NCBI RefSeq assembly: GCF_000691505.1
Contig: NZ_JMIP02000015.1
Coordinates: 62,001 to 126,000, forward strand
Length of the DNA stretch: 64,000 nt
Direction: 5' to 3'
DNA from: Halostagnicola sp. A56
Lineage (GTDB): Archaea > Halobacteriota > Halobacteria > Halobacteriales > Natrialbaceae
Position numbers and translations under genes: made by a program. The number at the start of each line of letters is the position of its first letter. Position 1 is the stretch's first letter. The notes below the pieces were generated by a model, which had not been told where the DNA came from, made no database searches, and saw nothing but the letters and a program-made list of their open reading frames with translations. This document shows, piece by piece, positions 54,545 to 63,921 of the stretch.

Positions 54545-55513
54545 ATGACCGAGGATCAAGAGGCCGAGCTCGATGAGCAGGCCGATGACGTCGACGAAGA
54601 AAGCGAAGAAGAGACCGCCGAGGGACTCCAGAACGGAGACTTCGTCGAGATCGCTTACACCGCACGCACCGTCGAAGAGGGACAGCTCGTCGATACGACC
54701 GACCCGGAGGTCGCCGAGGAGGAAGGCGTCGACGACCAGGACCAGGAGTTCGAGCCGCGAACGATCGTCCTCGGTGAAGGGCACATCTTCGAAGGCGTCG
54801 AAGAAGCGATCACCGGCGGCGAAGCCGGTGACGAGGGATCCGTGACGATTTCCGCCGAAGCGGCCTTCGGCGAGTACGATCCCGACGACGTCCAGACCGT
54901 CAGCGCCGACAAGATCGACGAGGACGACCGCTATCCCGGCGCGCACGTCCACATCGACGGCGAACACGGTTACATCAGCACGATCATCGGCGGCCGCGCT
55001 CGCGTCGACTTCAACCACCCGCTGGCCGGCGAGGACGTCGAGTACGAGTACGAAATCCTCGAAGAGGTCGACGACCGCGAACAGCAGGCCCAGGGCCTCA
55101 TCGAGATGTACCTCGACCAGAAACTCGAACTCTGGATCGAGACGGACGAGGTCGAAGAGGAAGTCCCCGTCGAGCCCGACGAAGATGAAGACGAGGACGC
55201 CGAACCGGAGTTCGAGACCGAGACGGTCGAGAAGGAGACGCTCTACGTCGAAGCGACGCCACAGCTGTCGATGAACCAGCAGTGGATGTTCTCGAAACAG
55301 CAGATCGCACAGGACGTCATGGACAAGATCGGCGTCGACCGCGTCATCGTCCAGGAAACCATCGACGGCATGGGCGGCATGGGCATGCCCGGCATGATGG
55401 GCGGCGGCATGGGCGGTATGGGCGGCGGCGACATCGAGGACGCGCTCGAGGACGCCGACGTGGACGCTGACGAGATCGTCGACGAACTCGAAGGCGCAGT
55501 CGACGAAGAGTAG
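54545..55513 (+). CDS. FKBP-type peptidyl-prolyl isomerase (SlyD-like) with Met/Gly-rich tail
   Basis: 322 residues from ATG 54545. The FKBP core (about 18-150) contains FVEIAYTARTVEEGQLVDTT, FEPRTIVLGEGH and EAITGGEAGDEGSVTISAE, with an inserted-in-flap domain (DRYPGAHVHIDGEHGYISTI, about 125-150) as in SlyD-like chaperones. An archaeal C-terminal extension (about 180-280) follows. The last part is rich in Met and Gly (MGGMGMPGMMGGGMGGMGGG) before an acidic end, as in chaperonin-like tails. It should assist folding and may bind metal. Confidence 0.88.
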   Translation: MTEDQEAELDEQADDVDEESEEETAEGLQNGDFVEIAYTARTVEEGQLVDTTDPEVAEEEGVDDQDQEFEPRTIVLGEGHIFEGVEEAITGGEAGDEGSVTISAEAAFGEYDPDDVQTVSADKIDEDDRYPGAHVHIDGEHGYISTIIGGRARVDFNHPLAGEDVEYEYEILEEVDDREQQAQGLIEMYLDQKLELWIETDEVEEEVPVEPDEDEDEDAEPEFETETVEKETLYVEATPQLSMNQQWMFSKQQIAQDVMDKIGVDRVIVQETIDGMGGMGMPGMMGGGMGGMGGGDIEDALEDADVDADEIVDELEGAVDEE

Positions 55514-55582
55514 CAACGGACTCGAGCAGCGATTTTGAACTGATTTTTCGGCACCTACCGTCCGATCCAGCAGTTCGTGCGC

Positions 55583-56869
55583 CTAGGCGATGTCTCTGCT
55601 AGTATCGACCGCGACCCCGTCGGCGAGCTCGAGGCTGATCGCCGTCGCCGGTTGGGGCCCGCGCCGACGCTTCGGAACCGCCAGTGTGTGGTTGGGGTCG
55701 GGACTCGAACGATCGGTGGCGAGGTCGAGAACGACGTCGGCGGCGTGTTCGGTTCGCGTGCGATTTTCCGGCTCTGCGAGCCCCTTCAAACAGTGAAGGT
55801 AGCCGACGCTTCCGGTCGTTTCCAGCCGGTCGGCGAGCTCGCCGAGGAACTCGACGTAGGCTGTCGTCTCTGCGCGCTCGAGGACGTCCATCGTGTCGAC
55901 GATCAGATTCGCTCCGTTCGGGAGATCCGCCAGGAGGCGACCGGCGTCTTCGAGCGGCGTCTCGTCGCCGATCGATTTCACGGTCGGGTCGCCGACTGTC
56001 GCACACGTCGACTCGAGCGCGCGAGCGACGGCGTCGACGGATCGCTCGGTCGTGAGGTACACCGTCGGCCGGGCCGACGTGAGTTCGTACAACAGCAGTT
56101 CGGACTGGCTCGCCGCGGCGGCGCTGAACGCGACGAGCGAGCCGGGGGCGATTCCACCCTCGAGCGTTCTGTCGAGGCTTTCGATGCCGGTCGCGAGCCG
56201 ACCGGTCGGCCGCTCCCGTTCCGTGGAATCCTCCGAGAGATGTCCCTCCGATACCAGCGCGTCGGCCAGCGTGTCGTAGGCGTCGCGAGCGGAACTCGAA
56301 TCGAGGGGGTCGTCCACTGGTGGGACGGTCGCGAGGACCGGCACGTCGATCCGCTCGTCGTACCGATCCGGCACCGTCTCAGCTCCCGAAAGCACCGTTC
56401 CGGCGACGGGCGTCTCGAGTCGACGCGCGATGGCGATCGTCTTGGCCGCGGCGGTCAGGCTCTCGTCCGTCGGGGTAGTGACGACGACGGCGACGCGGGC
56501 TGCCCCGAGCGGATCTGCGAGGTCGGGTCCCGCGCCCGACGGACAGTCGAGGACGATATCGGCCGCTTCGGTGCTCAGTTCTCGGAGTTGTGCTTGCATC
56601 GTCGCGGAACCGGACTCGAGCGGTGCCGGGAGGACGCGCGCGTTCGAGTCCTCGGGTATGGGCTGGGCGACATCGGTGAGGGGTTCGTTTGCCCCTGACC
56701 GACCGACGGCCGGCTCCCGGTCGACGCCAGCAACGGTGTGGAGGTTCGGTAACTGCCGGTCCGTATCGACGGCGATCGTGCGAGTTCCGGCGCGCTCGAG
56801 TGCCTTTGCGAGTGCGAGTGCCGTCGTCGTCTTGCCACAGCCACCTTTCGACCCGGCGATTGCGATCAT
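55583..56869 (-). CDS. MinD/ParA-type ATPase fused to a KaiC/RecA-like domain
   Basis: 428 residues. The N-terminal half is a deviant Walker ATPase: AGSKGGCGKTTTALALAKAL (residues 5-24) and VLDCPSGAGPDLADPLG, with VAVDTDRQLPN-like switch residues nearby. From about residue 228 the sequence RLATGIESLDRTLEGGIAPG is the KaiC-family entry motif, but its P-loop is degraded to AFSAAAASQSE, so this half probably does not bind ATP in the usual way. The combination suggests a regulatory or positioning protein whose second domain senses a partner. Transcribed convergently with the FKBP gene; a T-run (GATTTTTCGG) near 55540 lies between them. Confidence 0.75.
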   Translation of the reverse strand: MIAIAGSKGGCGKTTTALALAKALERAGTRTIAVDTDRQLPNLHTVAGVDREPAVGRSGANEPLTDVAQPIPEDSNARVLPAPLESGSATMQAQLRELSTEAADIVLDCPSGAGPDLADPLGAARVAVVVTTPTDESLTAAAKTIAIARRLETPVAGTVLSGAETVPDRYDERIDVPVLATVPPVDDPLDSSSARDAYDTLADALVSEGHLSEDSTERERPTGRLATGIESLDRTLEGGIAPGSLVAFSAAAASQSELLLYELTSARPTVYLTTERSVDAVARALESTCATVGDPTVKSIGDETPLEDAGRLLADLPNGANLIVDTMDVLERAETTAYVEFLGELADRLETTGSVGYLHCLKGLAEPENRTRTEHAADVVLDLATDRSSPDPNHTLAVPKRRRGPQPATAISLELADGVAVDTSRDIA

Positions 56870-56964
56870 ACGCGAGACTGGCCTCGGTTTAGTACTTGAA
56901 CCCTCGCCGAGTGCGATCGAAGAATGGAGGGATTCAAGGTGGACGCAACTGCGTACACGAACGG

Positions 56965-57882
56965 ATGCGACACGATCACCTCATCACGAGCAAACAACTG
57001 TCGCGGGCGGATATCGAGACCGTCCTCGATCACGCAGCCGAGATCGACGCCGACAGGTCGGCCGTCGCCGACAAATATTCCGATCGGCTCCTCGGCTTGC
57101 TCTTTTTCGAACCGAGCACGCGGACGAAACTCAGCTTCGAGACCGCCATGAAACGTCTCGGCGGGGACGTCATCGACATGGGTTCGGTCGACTCCTCGAG
57201 CGTGACCAAAGGCGAGAGCCTCGCGGACACGATCCGCGTTATCGAAGGCTACGCCGACGCGCTCGTCTTGCGCCACCCGAAACAGGGCGCGGCGACGATG
57301 GCGAGCGAGTTCGTCGACGTGCCGCTGGTAAACGCCGGGGACGGGGCGGGTCACCACCCCACCCAGACGATGCTCGATCTGTACACGATCAGGGAGAACG
57401 CGGGGCTCGACGACCTGACGATCGGCATCATGGGCGACCTGAAATACGGTCGGACCGTCCACTCGCTGGCGTACGCGCTCACGAAATTCGACGCACAGCA
57501 ACACTTCATCAGTCCCGACAGCCTCGCGCTCCCGCGAGAGGTCGTCTACGACCTCCACCAGGAGGGGGCGTCGATCCGCGAGCACGACGGCCTCGAGGAG
57601 GTCCTGCCCTCGCTCGACGTCCTCTACGTGACGCGGATCCAGCGCGAACGATTCCCGGACGAAAACGAGTACCAGAAGGTCGCCGGCGAGTACCAGATCG
57701 GTCCCGACTCGCTCTCGAGCGCATCGGACGACCTGACGATTATGCATCCGCTACCTCGGGTCGACGAAATTGCACCCGAAGTCGACGATACCGAGTACGC
57801 GGCCTATTTCGAGCAAGCGCACAACGGCGTCCCCGTTCGAATGGCACTGCTCGATCTCCTGCTTGGTGATTCAGATGACTAA
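56965..57882 (+). CDS. pyrB: Aspartate carbamoyltransferase, catalytic chain
   Basis: 305 residues from ATG 56965 ([18 protein letters not shown]). [15 protein letters not shown] binds carbamoyl phosphate, HPTQTMLDL and MHPLPR complete the active site. It makes carbamoyl aspartate in pyrimidine synthesis. Its stop overlaps pyrI (ATGACTAA), ensuring coupled production of the holoenzyme. Confidence 0.96.
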   Translation: MRHDHLITSKQLSRADIETVLDHAAEIDADRSAVADKYSDRLLGLLFFEPSTRTKLSFETAMKRLGGDVIDMGSVDSSSVTKGESLADTIRVIEGYADALVLRHPKQGAATMASEFVDVPLVNAGDGAGHHPTQTMLDLYTIRENAGLDDLTIGIMGDLKYGRTVHSLAYALTKFDAQQHFISPDSLALPREVVYDLHQEGASIREHDGLEEVLPSLDVLYVTRIQRERFPDENEYQKVAGEYQIGPDSLSSASDDLTIMHPLPRVDEIAPEVDDTEYAAYFEQAHNGVPVRMALLDLLLGDSDD

Positions 57883-58414
57883 CGACGAACGCAAAAACGG
57901 CGCCCACCACGACTCCAACGAGTCCGGTGAAACCGACGATTACGGAACCGGTCACGCACACGACCACGAACTACGAGTCAGCAAAATTCATAATGGAACC
58001 GTCATCGATCACGTTCGGAGCGGACAGGCGCTAAACGTCCTCGCCGTGCTCGGCATCGACGGGAGCGAGGGCGAGGAGATCTCAATCGGGATGAACGTCC
58101 CGTCCGACCGGTTCGCCAGAAAAGACATCATCAAGGTGGAGGATCGTGAACTGAGTCAGGACGAGGTGGACGTGCTGACGCTCATCGCGCCGGACGCGAC
58201 GATTAACATCGTTCGCGAGTACGAAGTCGTCGAGAAGTCCCGCGTCGATCGGCCCGACGTGGTCGAGGGCGTACTCTCGTGTTCGAATTCGGGGTGTATC
58301 ACGACAGGCGACGAACCGGTCACCTCGAAGTTCGACGTGCTCGAGGACGCCGTTCGCTGTGCGTACTGCGAGACGATTTTTCGGGAGGACATTCCGGCGT
58401 TGATCGACACCTGA
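57875..58414 (+). CDS. pyrI: Aspartate carbamoyltransferase, regulatory chain
   Basis: 179 residues from ATG 57875. An acidic, His-rich N-terminal extension of about 28 residues precedes [20 protein letters not shown], the start of the allosteric nucleotide-binding domain. The C-terminal zinc domain has four cysteines (CSNSGC and CAYC) that contact PyrB. It transmits CTP/ATP control to the catalytic chain. Confidence 0.95.
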   Translation: MTNDERKNGAHHDSNESGETDDYGTGHAHDHELRVSKIHNGTVIDHVRSGQALNVLAVLGIDGSEGEEISIGMNVPSDRFARKDIIKVEDRELSQDEVDVLTLIAPDATINIVREYEVVEKSRVDRPDVVEGVLSCSNSGCITTGDEPVTSKFDVLEDAVRCAYCETIFREDIPALIDT

Positions 58415-58590
58415 TCGGTCGGCCACCGCCTCGTGGCGATCCGCCCTCGTTCTCGAGCGAGTGGGCTTCCGTTCGGAGTCGAACCTCGAGGCCGTCGCCT
58501 GGAGGGGCCGTAAAACCGGTTCGGCGATGGATCAGCCCCCGTGAACTAACAGAAATCATAAATACGTTGTGGCCGTAGTATTGACTGGAT

Positions 58591-58722
58591 ATGTCGCGCA
58601 CACTCAAAATCCTAGTCGCCCTGTTCGCAATCGCCGTCCTCTGGAAGGTCTTCTCCGGGAGCGGGTCTTCGGAGGTCGAGTACGATTTCGAACCGGCCGA
58701 GAAGGCCGAGCAGACGGAATAA
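58591..58722 (+). CDS. 43-residue single-pass membrane protein
   Basis: ATG 58591 begins MSRTLKILVALFAIAVLWKV, one hydrophobic helix (about 5-19), followed by an acidic tail FEPAEKAEQTE. A TATA-like TCATAATAC at 58557-58565 sits 26-34 bases upstream, so the mRNA would be leaderless, which supports the start. Small proteins of this form are common in haloarchaea and lack assigned functions. Confidence 0.6.
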   Translation: MSRTLKILVALFAIAVLWKVFSGSGSSEVEYDFEPAEKAEQTE

Positions 58723-58843
58723 CACGCCAACCAACTCGATCGAATAGGCCGGACTGGTGGTAGTTCGGACACCGGTCGAACGGCCCGCCGCCAGCAGACG
58801 GGAAACCCGAACCGCTTACCCGTGCGGCGTCGTACGGACGACT

Positions 58844-59677
58844 ATGTACGGCGTCGTCACGCGCAACGAAGACGAACTTGACTGGCCGGAGTTCGATCGC
58901 GCCTTTTACGAAGTCAAAGACGTGACCGGCAGGTCCGCAGCGCCCGCCGAGAACGCGGTGAACATGGTCTCGTGTTTCGGTGACAACGCGGCGGCCGACG
59001 CCGAACCGTCGCTGGTCCCGATCGATGACGAGGGAAACGCCGCCACTCGAGACCGGCCCTACTTCGACTGGGCGTACATCTGCCCGACCCGCGAGGAGTA
59101 CCGCGAGGGGCTGTTCGAGATCATCGACGACTGCGTCGCGGCAAACGGGGACGTTCGACTCGACGACATCGGCTTCCCGCGGGCCGAGTACTGTCACTGT
59201 GATACCTGTACAGAGCGCTTCGCCGAGAGCGAGTACGACGACCGTCTCGAGTGGCGCGCGAGCGTCATCACGGAGTTCGTCGTCGAGGCTGCGGATCGAA
59301 TCCCCGGACGCGTCTACATGACGCTGTATCCCGACCCCTACCCCGGACACCTCTACGAGCGCGCGGGGATCGATCTCGAAGCGATCGAGCCCGTCGTCGA
59401 CGAGTTCGTCGTTCCGCTGTACGACATGGCCTACTCGACGACCTACTGGCTCGAGACGATCGCGAAGGGGTTCGAAAGCGCGCTCGAGACCCCCTTCAGT
59501 ATCGAGTTGTACGCCATCGATATCGAGATCGACGATCTCATCGGCGCCGCGAACGTCGCCGACGCCTACGCCGAGTCGGTGCTCTTCGGGTACGAGGCGA
59601 GCAACGGTCGGGCGACGCTGCGACGCATGCGGGCTGATCAGCGATCGGGCGTCTCCCACGGGGAACCGAACGGTTAG
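58844..59677 (+). CDS. Conserved haloarchaeal protein, TIM-barrel glycosidase-like
   Basis: 277 residues from ATG 58844 (MYGVVTRNEDELDWPEF). The segment DIGFPRAEYCHCDTCTERF, with its cluster of three cysteines, resembles the strand-plus-CxxC segment seen in several glycoside-hydrolase-like TIM-barrel proteins, and VYMTLYPDPYPGHLYERAG could be a following strand. This is a weak resemblance; the enzyme activity is unknown. An upstream GTG at 58757 is less likely. Confidence 0.6.
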   Translation: MYGVVTRNEDELDWPEFDRAFYEVKDVTGRSAAPAENAVNMVSCFGDNAAADAEPSLVPIDDEGNAATRDRPYFDWAYICPTREEYREGLFEIIDDCVAANGDVRLDDIGFPRAEYCHCDTCTERFAESEYDDRLEWRASVITEFVVEAADRIPGRVYMTLYPDPYPGHLYERAGIDLEAIEPVVDEFVVPLYDMAYSTTYWLETIAKGFESALETPFSIELYAIDIEIDDLIGAANVADAYAESVLFGYEASNGRATLRRMRADQRSGVSHGEPNG

Positions 59678-59686
59678 TCGGGCCGT

Positions 59687-60145
59687 CTAGAGACGGTCGT
59701 CATCGTCGTCGGTACGGCTTCTGTTATCGTCCGTCCGTGTTCTGTCGTCTCGCGAATCGTCGTCCATCAGGCCGTCGTCGTCATCGTCCATCAAACCCCC
59801 ATCATCATCGTCGAGGATGCCGTCGTCGTCAGTCTGCCTCGAGTCGTCTCCCGCCGTTGAACCGGCGCCCGCGGTGGTGCCGGTGCCGGCGTCGCCCGTG
59901 TCACCGAGATCGCCCTCGAGTCGTACTTCGTCGTCGGAGACGCGAGCGACGGCCTCTTCCTGGAGCGGGAACATCTCCTCGTCGGTGTCCTGCCACCCGA
60001 GTTTCGCCTTTATCGTGTCGGTGATACCCGCATCAGGTTTGACGTGTGCGGTCCCGTGTTCGACGTCAGCAACGATTCCGACCTCGTCGCCGTTCTCGTT
60101 GACGACGCTCTTTCCCACGTCGTCGTCGGTGAATTGTGCGCACAT
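59687..60145 (-). CDS. PRC-barrel domain protein with acidic tail
   Basis: 152 residues from ATG 60145 (MCAQFTDDDVGKSVVNENG). The first about 75 residues are a PRC barrel (GDEVGIVADVEHGTAHVKP); the remaining half is almost pure Asp/Gly/Thr/Arg with repeated DDDGLMDDD units and is probably disordered. PRC barrels often bind RNA or proteins. Function unknown. Confidence 0.7.
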   Translation of the reverse strand: MCAQFTDDDVGKSVVNENGDEVGIVADVEHGTAHVKPDAGITDTIKAKLGWQDTDEEMFPLQEEAVARVSDDEVRLEGDLGDTGDAGTGTTAGAGSTAGDDSRQTDDDGILDDDDGGLMDDDDDGLMDDDSRDDRTRTDDNRSRTDDDDDRL

Positions 60146-60236
60146 TGCACTGTCCACCACGGGAGAGATCGGTATGCCGGTAATGCTTGCAAGTGACAGT
60201 GACACGGCGACCGCTCGTCGCTTCCGACCGCTTCGA

Positions 60237-60905
60237 TCAGACCGGCGACGTGAACCCCGCGTTTCCCCGACCAGCAGATGTCTCGAACTCGGCGGTCACG
60301 AGCGCGCGGTACGCGCGTCGAAGCCGTTCGGATAGCGCCTGATGTGATACGCCCAGCTCGTCGGATAACTCTTGCATCGTGATCTTGCGTGGGATCTCGA
60401 AATAGCCTCGCTCGACCGCCGCGAGAAGGGTGTGGTACTGCTGTGTCGTCAATCCGTACCGCGTGTGCATCTCGGTCGTCGGATCGAACAGCCGAACGAT
60501 CGTCGGCTCGAGACCGGCCGAACGAAGGTGCTCGTAGAACGTTTCGATAGTCTCACGCTCGCGGAATCGAACGCTGAACCGCCACACTCCTTCAGCGGCA
60601 CTCGCCGAGAGGACGGTCCCACCCTCCGCATCGACTATTTCGAAGACGTCGGCGCTTCGCGGATGGAACTCGATGTCGTACAGCCATCGATCGTCACCGC
60701 CGCCGATCTGCGTAACCGTTCGGATCGCGCTCGCATCCTCGAGCGCCGACTCGATTTCTGCGGCCGTCGATCCCGACAACCACAGCGTTCGATTGCTCGA
60801 GGCGATCACCTGCTCCATCTCACAGGAGAGCGTGGGAATCTCCTCGAAGACGTCTCCGAGGCTCGTTTCGGACGCGGCCAATTCGATGTCCGCTATTGAA
60901 GCCAT
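60237..60905 (-). CDS. Bacterio-opsin activator (Bat)-type HTH-10 regulator
   Basis: 222 residues. The C-terminal LTTQQYHTLLAAVERGYFEIPRK followed by LSDELGVSHQALSERLRRA (about 150-205, split here by the first helix) is the HTH-10 domain of the Bat family. The first about 140 residues are the family's sensor-like GAF-related region without a cofactor site. It probably regulates nearby or distant genes; it is divergent from the SppA gene. Confidence 0.88.
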   Translation of the reverse strand: MASIADIELAASETSLGDVFEEIPTLSCEMEQVIASSNRTLWLSGSTAAEIESALEDASAIRTVTQIGGGDDRWLYDIEFHPRSADVFEIVDAEGGTVLSASAAEGVWRFSVRFRERETIETFYEHLRSAGLEPTIVRLFDPTTEMHTRYGLTTQQYHTLLAAVERGYFEIPRKITMQELSDELGVSHQALSERLRRAYRALVTAEFETSAGRGNAGFTSPV

Positions 60906-61124
60906 ACCTCCGATAGCGCTGAACGCGCAATAACCGCACTTCCAAACATATTAGCGCCGTTCGTTCGGACAGTAACTCCGACAGACTAGTCGGGCGCGCG
61001 GTCACCGATGTCGTTTCGGACGACAAAACCGTAGTCAGTCAGTCACTTCGGGTTCCGCCCGCGTTTTCTGAGTCAGAAACTTCCCTCCGCGAGTTATGTA
61101 CCGTATGTGTGAATACCAGCTTAC

Positions 61125-62051
61125 ATGACTTTATGGCCATTTAACAGGCTTTCACGAGGACAGCAAGTTGCCGTGGTCGCGTTGCTCGCAATCGCCGCCG
61201 GCGCACTCGTAGCCCCGCAGGTGTACGCCTTCGGAAGTGGCGGGGAGGGGACGGTAAAGGTCGTCGAAGTAAGTGGTATGATCGACTCGGACACGTCCCA
61301 ACAGTTCGAAGACGAACTCCGCGAGGCGCGGCACAACGACTCCGTCGAGGCGGTCGTTCTCGAGGTAGACAGCGGTGGCGGCCAACCCGCCTCGAGCGAG
61401 CGGATGTACACCGCAGTCGAACGGACCACCGATGAGATGCCGGTAACCGCGTACGTCGACTCGATGGGTGCTTCGGGTGCTTACTACGCGATGGTACCCG
61501 CCGACAGGATCTACGTTTCTCCCTCCTCCGCTGTGGGTAGCGTCGGCGTGACCGGACCGGCACCGACCCCGACCGGCCCGAGCGCGGGACAGAGCGGCCC
61601 CGACAAAGGATCGCTCCACCCCGAGGACGACCGCGCCGGGAGCGAATTGATCCAAGAAACGTTCATCGACAGCGTCATGGAACAACGCGGCGACAAAATC
61701 TCGCTGGATCGCGAAGAAGTCGCACACGCCCGGACCTACTACGGTGTCGAAGCGGTCGGCAACGGATACGCCGACGAGATCGGCACGCTCGACGACGCGA
61801 TCCACGACGCGGCCGACTCTGCAGGACTTGACTCCTATAACCTCGAGTTTAACCGAAGCGAGTCGAGCGACGTCGGTCTTCTCGGACTCGAGACGACTGC
61901 AGGGGGCGAGGCGACCATCGAGGCGTCGGACGACTCGAGCATCAATCCCTACCAACCGCAACTGATCGCACCGGAGGTCTGGCACCACGAGGTCGCACCG
62001 CAACTGCCGGATTCCACCGTCGCTGTGGAGTCCGGAGGTGACCAGCAATGA
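61125..62051 (+). CDS. sppA: SppA-type membrane serine protease (S49)
   Basis: 308 residues. One membrane segment at about 14-34, then the S49 domain: VSGMIDSDTSQQFEDELREA, VVLEVDSGGGQPASSE, the nucleophile Ser117 in SMGASGAYYAM, and Lys161 in GPDKGSLHPEDD at the position of the catalytic lysine. Ser-Lys dyad proteases of this family degrade cleaved signal peptides. Its stop overlaps the start of the DUF4350 gene, so the two probably work together. Confidence 0.85.
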   Translation: MTLWPFNRLSRGQQVAVVALLAIAAGALVAPQVYAFGSGGEGTVKVVEVSGMIDSDTSQQFEDELREARHNDSVEAVVLEVDSGGGQPASSERMYTAVERTTDEMPVTAYVDSMGASGAYYAMVPADRIYVSPSSAVGSVGVTGPAPTPTGPSAGQSGPDKGSLHPEDDRAGSELIQETFIDSVMEQRGDKISLDREEVAHARTYYGVEAVGNGYADEIGTLDDAIHDAADSAGLDSYNLEFNRSESSDVGLLGLETTAGGEATIEASDDSSINPYQPQLIAPEVWHHEVAPQLPDSTVAVESGGDQQ

Positions 62052-63097
62052 GCGCGAGCGCTCGGACGCTTCTCGCCACGTTCGTCTTCGGATTCGTGGT
62101 GACGATCGGTCTCGTCGCCGCCGGAACGGTCGTCGTCGAGGACGGCACGCCAGACCTGCCCGATACCGAACAGGATCACTTCCAACCGGACGAAGCACTC
62201 CCCGCTGAAACGTCGGACGGTGGCGAGATCACGATGGACAGTCAAGCGCAGACGAACACTGTCGTGATTCACACCGGCGGAGCGGCCGGCGGGCAGACCT
62301 CGCTCGGACAACTGCCGATTCAGGACACCGGAGACGGTCCCGAACTCTCGACCGGGTCCCTCGGCGGTACCGAACGGGGCGTTACCCCGCTCGTCACGAC
62401 CCTCATCGAGAACGGCCACGAGGTCGAATTCTACGCCGGAGCGGCGACCGACGGACAACTCTCGCAGGCGCTCAGTGACGCCGACGCGTTCATCGCGCCA
62501 GGCTCCGTCTCGTTCACCGAACAGGATCGCGAAACCATCTCGACCTTCACCGATGCCGGTGGTCGATTCGTGATGACCGCCAATCCGGGTAGCTCGGCTA
62601 CCGTCGCCGAACTCGGCGCTTCGAACGGGCTGTATACCGAAGCAGGCTACCTCTACAACCTCACCGAAAACGACAATAACTACCTCAGCATCTTCGCCGA
62701 ACCGACCGGCAGTTCCGACCTGACCGACGGCGTCGAGGAAGTCGTCTTCCGGAGTAGTTCCGCCGTCGGCTCGAGTGACGGCGATGCCGTCCTCGAGACG
62801 GAAGCAACGATGTCGACGACGCGTGAAGACGGCTCCTACGGCGTTGCCGCGGTCGATGGAGATGTCGCGGTGATCGGCGACTCGAGTTTCCTCGAGCCCG
62901 AAAACGCACACCGCGCGGACAACAACGTCCTCGTCGGCAACGTCGCCGACTTCCTCGTGACGGGCTCGGTCGACGAGGCGAGCCTTCCGGGTGCAGGTAA
63001 CCAAACACCTGCGGGACAACCGTCGACGGGCGGCCAATCGCAGATTCCGGTGGGCGGTGCTGAAGACATTCCGGAGATGAACAACGAGTCGGCGTAA
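62048..63097 (+). CDS. DUF4350 family exported protein
   Basis: 349 residues from ATG 62048 (ATGA overlap with sppA). An N-terminal anchor (about 6-27) is followed by a GATase-like alpha/beta domain: VTPLVTTLIENGHEVEFY, DADAFIAPGS and FTDAGGRFVMTANPG, typical of DUF4350. Gly/Gln-rich linker at the end, no second membrane helix. Such domains are thought to bind small ligands or proteins; the function is unknown. The pairing suggests a membrane protein quality or secretion role. Confidence 0.72.
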   Translation: MSASARTLLATFVFGFVVTIGLVAAGTVVVEDGTPDLPDTEQDHFQPDEALPAETSDGGEITMDSQAQTNTVVIHTGGAAGGQTSLGQLPIQDTGDGPELSTGSLGGTERGVTPLVTTLIENGHEVEFYAGAATDGQLSQALSDADAFIAPGSVSFTEQDRETISTFTDAGGRFVMTANPGSSATVAELGASNGLYTEAGYLYNLTENDNNYLSIFAEPTGSSDLTDGVEEVVFRSSSAVGSSDGDAVLETEATMSTTREDGSYGVAAVDGDVAVIGDSSFLEPENAHRADNNVLVGNVADFLVTGSVDEASLPGAGNQTPAGQPSTGGQSQIPVGGAEDIPEMNNESA

Positions 63098-63149
63098 CGG
63101 TAAACAGTACGCTCTCCGTCTCGAAATTTTGGCGTTTCGATACCGGTTC

Positions 63150-63569
63150 CTAGGAATACCTTCGAATGTGCTCCGCTAGCTCGGTGTACTCACTGTCGAG
63201 ATCCTCGAGTAGCTTTCTGTCGGCGGTGTACACTTTCGTATCGAGCTTCTGAGCGAGTGCGACGTACGAAGCGTCGTAGATCGTACTGTCGAGGTCGTCT
63301 GCAATCGCTGCGACGGAGCCACTTTCTGTGAACGGCACGAGATCGATACCGTACTCGGGAAGCGATTCAGCGGCTGCTTCGAGGCGGTCGCCATCGTAGT
63401 GGCCGCTATATCTGAGCGCGTTGATCGCCTCGAACGGCATGAGTGCTGGAGCGACGAGGTCGAATTTCCCCTCGAGATACGCATCGCGTAACGCTCGAGC
63501 CTGCTCGTGGTGCTGTTCGGGAATGTACCACTTGACGACGACACTCGTGTCGACGACGATCGCGGACAT
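63150..63569 (-). CDS. vapC: VapC-type PIN domain toxin
   Basis: 139 residues. Acidic metal ligands are in VVDTSVVVKWY, PFEAINALR, YDASYVALAQ and YTADRKLLED, completing the PIN nuclease site. VapC toxins cleave tRNA or rRNA and are neutralised by VapB. Its start overlaps the vapB stop (TGATG), the standard toxin-antitoxin order with the antitoxin first. Confidence 0.9.
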   Translation of the reverse strand: MSAIVVDTSVVVKWYIPEQHHEQARALRDAYLEGKFDLVAPALMPFEAINALRYSGHYDGDRLEAAAESLPEYGIDLVPFTESGSVAAIADDLDSTIYDASYVALAQKLDTKVYTADRKLLEDLDSEYTELAEHIRRYS

Positions 63570-63781
63570 CAGTTACCGTCCGCCCCGTATCGCTTCTCTC
63601 GCCACTCGCGGACGATCTCAGCCGTGTTTTCGTTTTGTACGTCGTCCTCGTCAATTTCGTTGCTTAACCGTTCGCTCGTCGCTACCGCGTGACCGGTGTT
63701 GCGCGCTTCTAACTGCTCGATCTCCTCTTCGATGTTGGACCTGATGACGGCGCTCCAGTTGATTTCGCCGTGTTCGTCCAT
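63569..63781 (-). CDS. vapB: VapB-type antitoxin, probably 5'-frameshifted
   Basis: 70 residues from ATG 63781 (MDEHGEINWSAVIRSNIEEE). Antitoxins of this kind usually begin about 12 residues earlier with a MTVxVPDDLKKE strand; exactly that (LRVPDDLKKE) is encoded just upstream, but it joins an ATG at 63819 only if one base is restored near 63810. As it stands the DNA-binding beta strand is out of frame. The C-terminal toxin-binding part is intact, so it may still neutralise VapC. Confidence 0.7.
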   Translation of the reverse strand: MDEHGEINWSAVIRSNIEEEIEQLEARNTGHAVATSERLSNEIDEDDVQNENTAEIVREWREKRYGADGN

Positions 63782-63789
63782 CTCTTTCT

Positions 63790-63921
63790 TTAAGTCGTCC
63801 GGAACTCGAAGACTGTCATATTACCCTCGTCTCTCATCGTCTCCAAAATCATTTCGTCCGTCCGCGTCATCCAATCAGCGCGCTTTCTAGCCACGCCCAC
63901 CGATTCAACTGTGGAACTCAT
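63790..63921 (-). pseudogene. PhiH1-repressor-like winged-helix fragment
   Basis: A 43-residue frame from ATG 63921 contains RADWMTRTDEMILETMRDEG, resembling the first helices of haloarchaeal PhiH1-type winged-helix repressors (usually 80-120 residues). It runs into the vapB start region and stops there. It looks like the stub of a regulator gene fused to the antitoxin's 5' end, possibly left by an insertion or recombination event. Confidence is limited by its shortness. Confidence 0.4.

Noticed and set aside
54407-55516. N-terminal extension of the CYTH protein
   Set aside because: The extension is antisense to the FKBP gene; the ExExK motif starts exactly at ATG 54406.
59687-59880. DDDGLMDDD repeats as a DNA repeat or CRISPR-like array
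   Set aside because: They encode an in-frame acidic tail of the PRC-barrel protein with irregular units, and no spacer structure is present.
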